Origin: CAVVNN01 sp963838035
GTDB taxonomy: Bacteria; Actinomycetota; Thermoleophilia; Solirubrobacterales; 70-9
Direction of reading: 5' to 3'
Length of the DNA stretch: 64,000 nt
Assembly: GCA_963838035.1 (NCBI GenBank)
Contig: CAWIPM010000009.1
Coordinates: 62,001-126,000 of the forward strand
The notes under the pieces are model-generated. The model did not search any database. It saw only the letters and a list, made by a program, of their open reading frames with translations, and was not told the origin of the DNA. The translations under genes and the position numbers were made by a program. This document shows positions 51,500 through 60,065 of the stretch, one piece after another; position 1 is the stretch's first letter; each line of letters starts with the position of its first letter.

Positions 51500-52669
51500 T
51501 CAGCCCTTCGGCACGCTTTCGGGCCGCTTGCCCAGCGTCACCTCGACGTTCTTGCGTTGGCCGTCGTGGAGGATCGTCAAGGTCACCTTCTGTCCGGGGG
51601 AGTAGGTCGAGGTGAGGCGCGCGAGGTCGTCGGGGGCGACCACTTCGTGGCCGTCGACCGCGAGGATCGCGTCGCCGCCGACGCGGTACTCGGCGGCCTG
51701 GAAGCGGACCTTGTGGTCGCCCCCCTGCAGCCCGGCTTCGGCGGCCGGGCCGCCGGGGACGACTTCGGCGATCAGCCCGCCGAACTTGGTGTCGAGCCCG
51801 AGCTTGGCTGCCAGCTGGGGGTAGAGCGCCTGGCTCGACACTCCCAGGTAGGCGTACACGGCCCTTCCCCTTTCCCGCAGCTGCGCGACCGAGCGCTTGA
51901 TCGCCGAGATCGGCACCGCGAAGCCGACGCCGTCGTTGGCACCCGAATTCGTCTCGATCTGCTGGTTGATCCCGACCACGTGCGCAGCGGCGTCGAGCAG
52001 CGGGCCGCCGGAGTTGCCCGGGTTGATCGAGGCGTCGGTCTGGATCGCCCCCTCGATCTGGAACTGGGTCAGCGATTTCACCGAGCGGTCGGTGGCGGAG
52101 ACGACCCCCACCGATAGCGACTGCTGCTCGCCGAAGGGGCTGCCGATCGCGGCCACCGGCTGGCCGACGACGAGGTTGCGGTCGTTGCCCAGCGTGAGGG
52201 GGTGCAGAGCAAAGCCGTCCGGCGTCACCTTGAGAAGGGCAACGTCGGCGAAGGGGTCGAAGCCGACGATCTTGGCCGGGACCACGTTGCGGTCGGGAAA
52301 CTCGACGAAGACGGCCTTGGCGGGCTTGCGGGAGCCGCTGGATTCGTCGGTGACCACGTGGGCGTTGGTGACGATCTCGCCGCCTCTGTCGAGGACGAAT
52401 CCGGACCCCTCGGCTGCGCTCGCCCCTCCGAGCACGCTGCCGGAGCTGTCGAAGACGGAACGGATGGTGACCACGCCCGGCGAGGCCTCGTGGTAAACCT
52501 TGGCCGCGTCGAAGCCGGCGCCGGCGGTCTCGACGACGACCCGCTGCGGCGGCGCCTTGGCCTGTGTCGAGGCCGGAGGGGTGGACGTTGAGCCGCCCCC
52601 CGAGCTTCCGCAACCGGCGAGTAGCCCCGGCACCAGGAGCGCCGCTGCAGTCGCGCTGCGCAGTCTCAC
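51500..52669 (-). CDS. HtrA/DegP-like serine protease with PDZ domain
   Basis: An envelope protease for misfolded proteins. The 389-residue product has a lipobox (LLVPGLLAGC) so it is probably a lipoprotein, then a Ser/Gly-rich linker, the trypsin-like domain with catalytic His in IVTNAHVV, Asp in ADVALLKV and Ser in NPGNSGGPLLD, and a C-terminal PDZ domain (YLGVSSQALYPQLAAKLG...). The GTG overlaps the histidine kinase stop (GTGA). It forms an operon with a two-component system. Confidence 0.93.
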   Translation of the reverse strand: MRLRSATAAALLVPGLLAGCGSSGGGSTSTPPASTQAKAPPQRVVVETAGAGFDAAKVYHEASPGVVTIRSVFDSSGSVLGGASAAEGSGFVLDRGGEIVTNAHVVTDESSGSRKPAKAVFVEFPDRNVVPAKIVGFDPFADVALLKVTPDGFALHPLTLGNDRNLVVGQPVAAIGSPFGEQQSLSVGVVSATDRSVKSLTQFQIEGAIQTDASINPGNSGGPLLDAAAHVVGINQQIETNSGANDGVGFAVPISAIKRSVAQLRERGRAVYAYLGVSSQALYPQLAAKLGLDTKFGGLIAEVVPGGPAAEAGLQGGDHKVRFQAAEYRVGGDAILAVDGHEVVAPDDLARLTSTYSPGQKVTLTILHDGQRKNVEVTLGKRPESVPKG

Positions 52670-53742
52670 CTGCGTGCCCCGCCGCGGTCCGCCGTCACGA
52701 GGGTCGGCGCCATCGGCAGGTCCCCCGGCGGCAGATCAAGAGTGAATGCGGTGAAGCGCCGGCTCGACGCGATCGAGATGCGGCCGTTCATCCGCTGAAT
52801 CAGCTCGCGCGCGATCGCCAGCCCGAGCCCGGAGCCTCCGGCGGAGTCGGCGGTATAGAACCGCTCGAAGATCCGCCCCTGGGCGCGTTGCGGGATCCCG
52901 GCTCCCTCGTCGGAGACGGTCAGCTCTGCGCGGCGGTCGACGGAGTAGGTCGTCACGGTCACCTTGGTGCCCTCGGGAGTGTGGGTGAGGGCGTTGTCGA
53001 GCAGAATACGGATGATCTGCCGGACCCGGTCGGGGTCGGCGCGGGCGATCGCCGGACGGTCCGGGGTCCGCACCTCCAGCCGCGATCCGCGCCGGTCTGC
53101 CCGCGGGCCGAATTCCCGCGCCACCTCTCGAGCGAGCATGCCGAGGTCGACGCTGTCCGTCTGCATCGTCAGCGCCCCGGCGTCGAGCTGGGAAAGGTCG
53201 AGCAGGTCGGCGGTGAGCTTGGTCAGCCGCTCGATCTGTTGGCGCATCGTGTGCACGAACTCCGCGCGCTCCTCTGGGCTGGGGTCCTCGTCCTCGAGCA
53301 GCTCGACGAAACCGCCAAGGCTGAAGATCGGCGTGCGCAGCTCGTGCGAGGCGTTGGCGATGAACTGTTTGCGGGCGCTGTCGAGCTCGGCCAGGCGTCG
53401 CTGCATGTGGTTGAAGGTGCGGGCAAGTTGGCCGAGATTGCCCGCAGAAGAGATCGGGATCGGGGTTTCGAAGTTGCCGTCGGCGACTTTGCGCGCGGCG
53501 TCCTGGAGGCGAGAGATGTGGCCCGTCACTACCTGGGCGAAGTAGATGCCGAGCACGGCGGCGAGGAAGATGGCGATCCCGCCACCGACGAGGATCTGGG
53601 CTTTGACCGCCCCGAGACCGCTGGCGGCGCCTCCGACGGCAACGGCATAGACGTAGACGACGAAGATGACCCCGGCGGCGATCGCGATCGTGATGACCGT
53701 GATCCTGTTGCCCAGGTTGGTGAGCCGGAAGCGTTCCATCAC
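52666..53742 (-). CDS. Sensor histidine kinase
   Basis: A 358-residue membrane kinase. Two N-terminal helices (ITVITIAIAAGVIFVVYVYAV and ILVGGGIAIFLAAVLGIYF) are separated by a very short loop, so it lacks a large sensor domain and may sense through the membrane or a partner. A HAMP domain (ISRLQDAARKVADGNF) precedes the His-box NASHELRTPIFSLGG and the ATPase motifs LDNALTHTPEGT and DEGAGIPQRAQGRIFERFY. The start overlaps the response regulator stop. Confidence 0.93.
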   Translation of the reverse strand: MMERFRLTNLGNRITVITIAIAAGVIFVVYVYAVAVGGAASGLGAVKAQILVGGGIAIFLAAVLGIYFAQVVTGHISRLQDAARKVADGNFETPIPISSAGNLGQLARTFNHMQRRLAELDSARKQFIANASHELRTPIFSLGGFVELLEDEDPSPEERAEFVHTMRQQIERLTKLTADLLDLSQLDAGALTMQTDSVDLGMLAREVAREFGPRADRRGSRLEVRTPDRPAIARADPDRVRQIIRILLDNALTHTPEGTKVTVTTYSVDRRAELTVSDEGAGIPQRAQGRIFERFYTADSAGGSGLGLAIARELIQRMNGRISIASSRRFTAFTLDLPPGDLPMAPTLVTADRGGARR

Positions 53743-54434
53743 TCGCGGAAGCGGTAGCCGACACCGCGCACCGTGAACAGGAACTCGGGCTGCTTGGGGT
53801 CCCCCTCGAGCTTCTCCCGCAGGTGCCTGATGTGGACGTCGACGGTGCGCGGGTCGCGGTAGTCGGAGTCCCCCCAGACGTGTTCGAGCAGAGTCTCGCG
53901 GCTGAGCACGCGCCCGGGGGAGCGGGCGAGGGCGCCGAGGATCTCGAACTCGACGTAGGTGACACGAACCTCCTCGCCGCGCAGGGTGACCATCCGGCGA
54001 CCGAAGTCGATCGTCAGCTTGCCGCTCTCGATCGCCTCCTCCTCGGGAGACTCTCCGACCATCCGGGAGCGGCGCAGGGCCGCCTTGACCCGGCTGCGGA
54101 ACTCACGCATCGAGAACGGCTTGGTGATGTAGTCGTCGGCGCCGACCTCCAGCCCGGCGACCTTGTCCGTCTCGCTGCCCTTCGCGGTCAGCATGATGAT
54201 CGGAACCTGGCTCCGGGAGCGAAGCTGGCGGCAGACTTCGACGCCGTCGAGTTTGGGCAGCATCAGGTCGAGAATGACCAGGTCGAACCGCCCCTCGCCG
54301 AACCGCTCCAGCGCTTCTCGCCCGTCGGTGGCGGAGGTGACGTGGTAGCCGTCCTTTCGCAGCGGGTAGCTGAGCAGCGTTTGGATCGACTGCTCGTCGT
54401 CGACGAGAAGGATTCGTGTGGAGCCGTTGGCCAC
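53739..54434 (-). CDS. OmpR/PhoB-family response regulator
   Basis: A 231-residue response regulator. The receiver domain has ILLVDDEQS, the phospho-acceptor Asp in DLVILDLMLPKLDGVEV and the conserved Lys in IMLTAKGSETDK. The C-terminal winged-helix includes VTYVEFEILGALARSPGRVLSRETLLEHVWGD and VDVHIRHLREKLE. GTG 54434 is preceded by TACATT at 6 nt. With the kinase and the HtrA protease it makes a three-gene envelope-stress operon. Confidence 0.94.
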   Translation of the reverse strand: MANGSTRILLVDDEQSIQTLLSYPLRKDGYHVTSATDGREALERFGEGRFDLVILDLMLPKLDGVEVCRQLRSRSQVPIIMLTAKGSETDKVAGLEVGADDYITKPFSMREFRSRVKAALRRSRMVGESPEEEAIESGKLTIDFGRRMVTLRGEEVRVTYVEFEILGALARSPGRVLSRETLLEHVWGDSDYRDPRTVDVHIRHLREKLEGDPKQPEFLFTVRGVGYRFRE

Positions 54435-54440
54435 AAACGA

Positions 54441-54446
54441 AATGTA
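54441..54446 (-). promoter_or_regulatory. -10 box of the response regulator operon
   Basis: On the minus strand TACATT followed by 6 nt and GTG 54434. No Shine-Dalgarno lies between, so initiation is probably leaderless. Confidence 0.45.
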
Positions 54447-54508
54447 CTTGGACGCATGTGCTAGTACCCAGAACTAAGGAACTCGTAGGGGGTGCCGATA
54501 TCAGGGAC

Positions 54509-54685
54509 ATGCGGAGCGACCGGGTGAAAATTCTCGTCGACTCGGGCCACTACAAGCCCGAGCCCGCGCTCGTTGCCGAGGCGATGCTGCAGCGCCGCGG
54601 CGTGCGCGAGTTGCTCAAGAACCCTCCGCAACTCAGCTCAGCTGGTCGAACCCCTCCGCCTCCAACCGGCCGTCAGGCAGCCTGA
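54509..54685 (+). CDS. FlgM-like small protein (possible anti-sigma factor)
   Basis: A 58-residue reading frame. The stretch RVKILVDSGHYKPEPALVAEAMLQRRGVRELL resembles the C-terminal helix region of FlgM anti-sigma factors (basic start, SGxYxxxPxxVAxxML). The last 18 or so codons are antisense to the 3' end of thiL, and the C-terminus is proline-rich. No flagellar genes are present in the window. It is divergent from the response regulator, 74 nt away. It could also be a spurious frame, though the FlgM-like pattern argues against that. Confidence 0.45.
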   Translation: MRSDRVKILVDSGHYKPEPALVAEAMLQRRGVRELLKNPPQLSSAGRTPPPPTGRQAA

Positions 54686-55610
54686 TCTCCACCTGCCCAC
54701 CCGGGACCGCCTCCCCGACCTGGGCGAGCGTCGCCCCCGCTTCTCCGACTGCCGATGCCGCGTCGAGAAGGCGCTCCGGGGGCAGGGCCGCGAGCAGCTC
54801 GTAGTCCTCGCCGCCGGAGACCGCCAGCTGCAGTGGGTTCTGCCCGGCCGCCGCGGCAATGGCGGCGACGCCGTTGGCGAGTGGCAGGGCGCTGCCGTCG
54901 ATCCGCAGGCCGACGCCGCTCTCCTCGGCCAGCCGGCGGGCGTCGCCGCCGAGGCCGTCGCTGAGGTCGATCATCGCGGTGGCGCCCGCGGCGGCCAGCG
55001 CCCGTCCGGCATCGAGCCGGGCCCGCGGCTCGATCTGCCGGGCCCGCAGGCGCTCGGCGGTATCCGGGGCGACCGCGCCGGATAGCTCGGGCCGCTCGAG
55101 CAACAGCAGCCCCGCCGCGGCGCCACCGATCTCGCCGGTGAGGACGAGCACCTCCCCCGGCCGCGCCCCGGCCCGGGTGACGAACCGCTCCGGGGCGGCG
55201 GCGTGGCCGACCACGGTGACGGCGACGGTCAGCGCCGGAGCTCGGGTGACGTCACCCCCGGCCAGGCTCGTGCCGCTCTCCTCGGCCAGCGCGGCGGCGC
55301 CTTCGATCAGCTCCAGGCACTCCTCCTCGCCCATGCCGACCGGCACGCCGAGGAGTACGTAGGCCTCACCCGGCTCGGCCCCCATCGCGGCCAGGTCGGA
55401 GAGCGCGGTCGCCAGGGCCTTGCGGCCGATCGCCGCGGCGCCGCAGTGCTCCCGGCGGAAGTGCACGCCCTCGACGATCGCGTCGACCGAGGTCGCGGTC
55501 GCCCCACCCGGCACGGTGACCGCCGCGTCGTCGCCCATCCCGACCCGTACCCTCGGCCCGGGTGGCGGAAGCCGTTCCCGCACCCGCGCAAGCAGCTCGA
55601 ACTCGCCCAT
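54633..55610 (-). CDS. thiL: Thiamine-monophosphate kinase
   Basis: Phosphorylates thiamine monophosphate to thiamine pyrophosphate. Of 325 residues, GMGDDAAVT and TSVDAIVEGVHFRREHC near the N-terminus, ALATALSDLAAMGAEP, LTGEIGGAAAGLLLLER, MIDLSDGLGGDARRLAEESGVG and VSGGEDYELLAALPPE are ThiL motifs. ATG 55610 is taken because upstream sequence is not conserved. The end overlaps a small FlgM-like frame on the opposite strand. The neighbouring gene at 55680 is divergent. Confidence 0.93.
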   Translation of the reverse strand: MGEFELLARVRERLPPPGPRVRVGMGDDAAVTVPGGATATSVDAIVEGVHFRREHCGAAAIGRKALATALSDLAAMGAEPGEAYVLLGVPVGMGEEECLELIEGAAALAEESGTSLAGGDVTRAPALTVAVTVVGHAAAPERFVTRAGARPGEVLVLTGEIGGAAAGLLLLERPELSGAVAPDTAERLRARQIEPRARLDAGRALAAAGATAMIDLSDGLGGDARRLAEESGVGLRIDGSALPLANGVAAIAAAAGQNPLQLAVSGGEDYELLAALPPERLLDAASAVGEAGATLAQVGEAVPGGQVEIRLPDGRLEAEGFDQLS

Positions 55611-55679
55611 GCCCCCATTCTCCCCGGCCCGGCGCGCGGCGGCGGTTTGGACCCCCTCCGTCACTAAGGTGCGACGCAC

Positions 55680-56750
55680 GTGGAGCAGCGCCAGCCACTC
55701 CTACATCGCATCGGCGAGGCCGGAGCCCGGGTTGGGACCCGGCCACCGCGCAGCCGTCGCCTGCGGCTTGTGCTGCAGCTCGGCCTCGCGCTGGTCATCT
55801 TCGGCTTCCTCGTCCTCACCGTGGTCAACCAGTGGTCGGAGATCAAGGAAAAGGGCGTCCATTTCCACGTCCTCTGGCTGATCCCGGCCTTCGTCGTCCT
55901 GCCCTGCTTCTACGCCCTCAGCGCCCTCGGCTGGGACTTCACCCTGCGCTGCCTCGGCTACCGGATCGGGGTCGGCAGGGCGCAGGTCGCGTGGGGCCAG
56001 CCGCTGCTCGCCCGCTACGTCCCCGGCAGCGTCCTCTACGTGCTGGGCAGGGTGCTGCTCTCCGAGCGGGCGGGGGTGCCGCGCCGCATCACGATCGCCA
56101 GCATCGTCTACGAACAGGCGATTTCGGCGACGTCGGCCGTCGCCGTCGCCGCCTACTTCATCATCAGCCACCCCGACCTGCAGGGCCAGCCGCTGCGCTG
56201 GGCGGTGCTGTTGTTGATCCCGGCGGCGATCGCGCTGCTGCACCCGCGCGTCTTCGGGCCACTGGCCAACCGGGCGATGCGCGCCTTCGGCCGCGAGCCG
56301 CTGCCCGCCGTCATCTCCCTGCGAGGGGTGCTGGCTCTGCTCGTCTTCTACTCCCTCAACTGGGGGGTCGTCGCGGTCGGGATCTATTGCGTCGCCCGCT
56401 CGGTCACCACGATCCCGCTGGGCGACGTGCTGGTCGTCGGATCGGCCCAGGCGATCGGGTATTTTGCGGCGCTGGTCACTCTGGTCGCTCCTGCCGGCCT
56501 CGGGATCCGCGACGCCGCCTTTGCCTGGGCGGTCAAGGTGGCGACGCCGGGCAACAGCTTCGCGATCGGCTCACTGATCGCGATCGCAGTTCGCGGCGTG
56601 CTCACCGTGGTCGAGTTGGTCTACGTCGCCGCCGTCACCGCGCTCGGCAAACGGGAGGGCTGGAGCATCCCCACCGGAGTCCTCCATGCCTCGCCCGAGG
56701 AGCAGGCGGCTGATGACGCGGCCGGCGGAGTCTCGCCCGAGATTCTGTAG
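55680..56750 (+). CDS. Flippase-like membrane protein (LPG synthase TM region, UPF0104)
   Basis: A 356-residue integral membrane protein with about eight helices. It resembles the transmembrane half of lysylphosphatidylglycerol synthase/flippase (UPF0104, AglD-like): ARYVPGSVLYVLGRVLLSERAGVPRR is a characteristic motif, followed by SIVYEQAISATSAV and ALVTLVAPAGLGIRDAAFA. Roles of such proteins include lipid-linked glycan handling; a glycosyltransferase gene follows convergently with 6 nt between. GTG 55680 follows TAAGGT by 9 nt. Confidence 0.82.
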   Translation: MEQRQPLLHRIGEAGARVGTRPPRSRRLRLVLQLGLALVIFGFLVLTVVNQWSEIKEKGVHFHVLWLIPAFVVLPCFYALSALGWDFTLRCLGYRIGVGRAQVAWGQPLLARYVPGSVLYVLGRVLLSERAGVPRRITIASIVYEQAISATSAVAVAAYFIISHPDLQGQPLRWAVLLLIPAAIALLHPRVFGPLANRAMRAFGREPLPAVISLRGVLALLVFYSLNWGVVAVGIYCVARSVTTIPLGDVLVVGSAQAIGYFAALVTLVAPAGLGIRDAAFAWAVKVATPGNSFAIGSLIAIAVRGVLTVVELVYVAAVTALGKREGWSIPTGVLHASPEEQAADDAAGGVSPEIL

Positions 56751-56756
56751 CTGCCG

Positions 56757-57872
56757 CTACAGGGGGATTCGCGCGCCGAGCTGAAATGCGGTCAGCCCCA
56801 GAGTTAGGAGCTGGAGCGGTCGGTCTCGGGAGAGGGCGACGAGCGGAAGGGCCCAGATCAGGTACCAGGGGAGGAGCCACGAGGTGGCCAGTAGGAGGCC
56901 GAATCCGGCCCAGGCGGCGGCTCGTAGCCAGTCGTCGCCCCGCCAGGTCCTGACCAGGAGGTACGCGAAGAGGATGGCGTAGAGGGACAGGGCCGTCGCT
57001 CTGGTCGCGGTGTCGGCGATGCCGGTGAGCCTGGCTGCGGTCGTGGGGATACTCAGGTGGCTGGTGCGGCTCTGGCTCTCTCCGGCCAGGCTGATGGCTT
57101 CGAGCCAGTGCCAGCCAAAGGCGGCGTGGGCGGCGAGCCCGATCGCGATCGTCGCCCCCACCGCACCAACCAAAACCCCGCCGATGGGCCCAAGAGCGTC
57201 GTATATCGACGCTCTTGGGCCCATCGGCGGGTGGTTCGGGGCACGGGCAGAGCCCAGTAGGGCGAAGGGAGCGACGAACGCGGTCGAGATCTTGACCGCG
57301 AGGGCGGCGACGAGCGCTGCGCCGGCGGCGCGCTCCGTCCCTACCAGGACGCCGGCCACGCCGAGCATCACGAGCAGCATCGCCAGTGCGTCGTTGTGGC
57401 CGCCGCCGACTACGTGGACCAGGACGAGCGGGTTGAGGGCTACGAAGGCCGCGGCCCGGAGGGGGTCGGCACCGCGGAGCGGGGCGAGGCGGGCGGCGAT
57501 CAGAGCCAGCCCGAGAACCGAGATCGCCGCCGCCGCCTTCAGCGCCCAGACCGCCGCCGAGACGGGGAGCCAGGCGAGAGGGTAGGTCGCAAGGGTGAAC
57601 AGTGGCCCATAGGCGCTGGTGGTGTGGGGCCATGTCACGTGGGCAAAGGCCGGGTCAGCCGGTGCCGCCGCCGGCCCGCGGAGGTAGGGATCGAGGCCAT
57701 GAAGGGCGCCGAGGCGGGCGTAGTCGACGTAGCTGTAGATGTCGTGGGAGAGGATCGGAGGCGTCAGGGCGAAACCCACGACCAGCACCGCGATCGCCCC
57801 CCACACGACCCGCCGCCCCAGCGCCGGCGCCGCAAGCAGGACGCCAAGGTAGGCGGCAAAGCCACCCCACAT
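56757..57872 (-). CDS. Membrane glycosyltransferase (GT87/PMT-like), with palindromic insert
   Basis: A 371-residue polytopic membrane protein, probably a GT-C mannosyltransferase. The N-terminal loop contains PPILSHDIYSYVDYARLGALHGLDPYLRGP and TTSAYGPLFTLATYPL, the acidic/aromatic motif of PMT-type enzymes, followed by LNPLVLVHVVGGGHNDALAMLLV. The middle, HPPMGPRASIYDALGPIGG, is encoded by a 55-nt perfect palindrome and has no similarity to the family, so it looks like an inserted element tolerated in frame. ATG 57872 lies 33 nt after the PBP stop. Confidence 0.82.
   Translation of the reverse strand: MWGGFAAYLGVLLAAPALGRRVVWGAIAVLVVGFALTPPILSHDIYSYVDYARLGALHGLDPYLRGPAAAPADPAFAHVTWPHTTSAYGPLFTLATYPLAWLPVSAAVWALKAAAAISVLGLALIAARLAPLRGADPLRAAAFVALNPLVLVHVVGGGHNDALAMLLVMLGVAGVLVGTERAAGAALVAALAVKISTAFVAPFALLGSARAPNHPPMGPRASIYDALGPIGGVLVGAVGATIAIGLAAHAAFGWHWLEAISLAGESQSRTSHLSIPTTAARLTGIADTATRATALSLYAILFAYLLVRTWRGDDWLRAAAWAGFGLLLATSWLLPWYLIWALPLVALSRDRPLQLLTLGLTAFQLGARIPL
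57177..57231. repeat. 55-nt palindromic element, copy B (inside a coding region)
   Basis: Perfect 25-nt arms flank the loop TATAT, so the sequence folds completely. It lies within the glycosyltransferase gene, where it encodes about 18 residues in frame between two membrane segments. It is 44/55 identical to copy A after rpsF. Because the arms here are perfect while copy A has five unpaired positions, B may be the younger insertion. Confidence 0.85.
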
Positions 57873-57905
57873 CAGAGCGTAGGCAGCCCCCGGAGCGATG
57901 TTCGG

Positions 57906-60065
57906 CTAGCCGCTCCCCGCGCGGCCGGTCGGGTTGCCACGTCCGACCCCTGCGCCACCCGAGGGCGAGGGGGAGGGCGCGGGGGGCAACGGCGGCGGGA
58001 CAGGCGCCGGTTTCTGTCCGACGCCCGGTTCGTAGGCGTCGGGGTTGTAGCCGCCCACCGCGGCACTGCCCGGCGGCGGGTTGCCGCTTCCGCCCGCACC
58101 ACTTCCGCCCGCTCGGCCCGAGCCGGGTGGCGGTGAGCTGAACCGGCCGAAGAATGGCGCCCAGACGATCTTCTGGGCGGGGGCGCTGAATTCCTCGCAC
58201 GGCACCCCGCCCCCCGCATACAACGAGTGCCAGATTTCGGCCGGGAAGGTCCCCCCGAAGACGATGATCCCGTGCACGCTCGTCATCGAGATGTCGTTGG
58301 ACTGCGGGTAGCCGACCCAGACCGCGGTCGCCAGGTTGGGCTGGTATCCGGCGAACCAGGCGTCGGTGTAGCTGTCGGTCGTCCCGGTCTTGCCAGCCTG
58401 TCCGGCGCAGCCGGTGTAGGCCGCGGTGCCGGTGCCTTCGGTGATGTTGTCGTGCAGCAGCCTCGTCACCTGGTAGGCCACCGCCTTGCTGATCACGCGT
58501 CGCGGTTCGGCGCTTTCGGGATGCTCGACCCGCCCCCCGGGGAAGACGACCTTGCGGATCGCCACCGGGTTGTGGTGGATGCCCCCGGAGGCCAGCGTCG
58601 CGTATGCATCTGCCAGCTCCAGCGGCGAGACCCCGATCCGCAGCCCGCCGATTCCCTCCGCGGGGATCCCGTCGAGCTTCGTCGTGATCCCCATCGACTT
58701 CGCCGTCGCGGCGACGGCTGCGGGGCCGACGTCGAGGTCGAGCTGGGCAAAGACCGTGTTGTCGGAAGTGACCGTCGCCTGCTTCAGGTTCACCCTCCCC
58801 TGGTAGCCCTGGTCGGCGGTATGCACGGTCCAGTGGCCCCACCTGGGCAGGTTGAGGTTCAGCGGTTTGGAGGTGTAGTAGGTGGTGTAGGGGTCGATCC
58901 CCTGCTTAATCGCGGTGGTGAGGACGAAGGCCTTGAAGGTCGAGCCAGGCTGGCGGTGCCCCTGCGCGGCGAGGTTGAACTGGCTGCGGCCATAGTCGGA
59001 GCTGGGGGCCATCGCCCGGATCTCGCCGTTGCGGGGGTCGATCGAGACCAGCGCCGAGGAGGGGTCGGTCGAGTGGGGGAGGGTCGAGCGCATCGCTTCG
59101 AGGCCGACTTCCTGAAGCGTCGGGTCGACCGTCGTGTAGACCTTCAGCCCGCCCTTGCGGACCGTATCCGCGCCATACCTGGCGATCAGCTTGTTTTCGA
59201 CGTAGTCGAAGAAGTAGGGCTGGCGGTGCGCGAAGTAGCCGCTGGAGAGGTTCAGCTCGAGGCCGCTGCGCTGCGCCGCCCGAGCCCGTGCCGGCGAGAC
59301 GTAGCCCAGCTTCGCCATCTTTCCCAGCACCTCGTCGCGGCGCGTGCGCGCGGCGCGCGGGTTGAGGGTCGGGTTGTATTCGGAGGGCGCCTGGGGCAGG
59401 CCGGCCAGCAGCGCCGACTGCTCCAGGTCGAGCTTCCACACCGGCTTGGAGAAGTAGATCTTCGCAGCCGCCCCGACCCCGACCGCGGTGCTGCCCTCGA
59501 TCGTCCCGTAGGAGGCGGTGTTCAGATACTGGCCGAGGATTTCGCGCTTGCTGTGGCGTTCGGAGTACTCGATCGCGAGCTTCGCTTCGATGACCTTGCG
59601 TTCGAGGTTGCGCGCCGGGTGCTTGATGCAGAGGTTGCGGACCAGCTGTTGGGTGATCGTCGAGCCGCCCTCGACCGGTTCCCCCGCTTCGAGGTCCTTC
59701 ACCGCGGCGCGCAGGATTCCCTCGTAGTCGACCCCGCCGTGCTGGTAGAAGCGCTGGTCCTCGATCGCGACCGTGGCCAGCCGCAGGTCCCTGGGGATGC
59801 GGCCGATCGATACCGGGGCGCGGGCTTCTTCGGAGCGGATCGCCCCAAGCCTGCTGCCGTCGGCGGCGTAGAGGACCGAGTTGCCGTTCCTCCCGACCTG
59901 CTTGCAGGCGGCGAGGGAGGGCGCCTTGGCGGCGACGTCGAGCACCCAGGAGGTGATTACGACGACCGCGACCGCTCCCACCGCGAAGACGCCGACCGCG
60001 ATGACCAGCAGCTTCGCGCCGACGCCGCCACGGCGACGCTGGCGTCGGCGGGCGCGCTGCGTCAT
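57906..60065 (-). CDS. Class A penicillin-binding protein (transglycosylase/transpeptidase)
   Basis: A bifunctional peptidoglycan synthase of 719 residues. It has a short basic cytoplasmic start, one helix (LLVIAVGVFAVGAVAVVVITSW), a GT51 domain with VAIEDQRFYQHGGVD, GGSTITQQLVRN and YLNTASYG, then a transpeptidase domain with the SxxK motif PGSTFKAF, the SDN motif VTSDNTVF and the KTG motif GQAGKTGTTDSYTDAWF. The C-terminus is a Gly/Pro-rich tail (PVPPPLPPAPSPSPSGG). It neighbours an L,D-transpeptidase and a glycosyltransferase. Its ATG abuts the stop of the next gene. Confidence 0.95.
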   Translation of the reverse strand: MTQRARRRQRRRGGVGAKLLVIAVGVFAVGAVAVVVITSWVLDVAAKAPSLAACKQVGRNGNSVLYAADGSRLGAIRSEEARAPVSIGRIPRDLRLATVAIEDQRFYQHGGVDYEGILRAAVKDLEAGEPVEGGSTITQQLVRNLCIKHPARNLERKVIEAKLAIEYSERHSKREILGQYLNTASYGTIEGSTAVGVGAAAKIYFSKPVWKLDLEQSALLAGLPQAPSEYNPTLNPRAARTRRDEVLGKMAKLGYVSPARARAAQRSGLELNLSSGYFAHRQPYFFDYVENKLIARYGADTVRKGGLKVYTTVDPTLQEVGLEAMRSTLPHSTDPSSALVSIDPRNGEIRAMAPSSDYGRSQFNLAAQGHRQPGSTFKAFVLTTAIKQGIDPYTTYYTSKPLNLNLPRWGHWTVHTADQGYQGRVNLKQATVTSDNTVFAQLDLDVGPAAVAATAKSMGITTKLDGIPAEGIGGLRIGVSPLELADAYATLASGGIHHNPVAIRKVVFPGGRVEHPESAEPRRVISKAVAYQVTRLLHDNITEGTGTAAYTGCAGQAGKTGTTDSYTDAWFAGYQPNLATAVWVGYPQSNDISMTSVHGIIVFGGTFPAEIWHSLYAGGGVPCEEFSAPAQKIVWAPFFGRFSSPPPGSGRAGGSGAGGSGNPPPGSAAVGGYNPDAYEPGVGQKPAPVPPPLPPAPSPSPSGGAGVGRGNPTGRAGSG

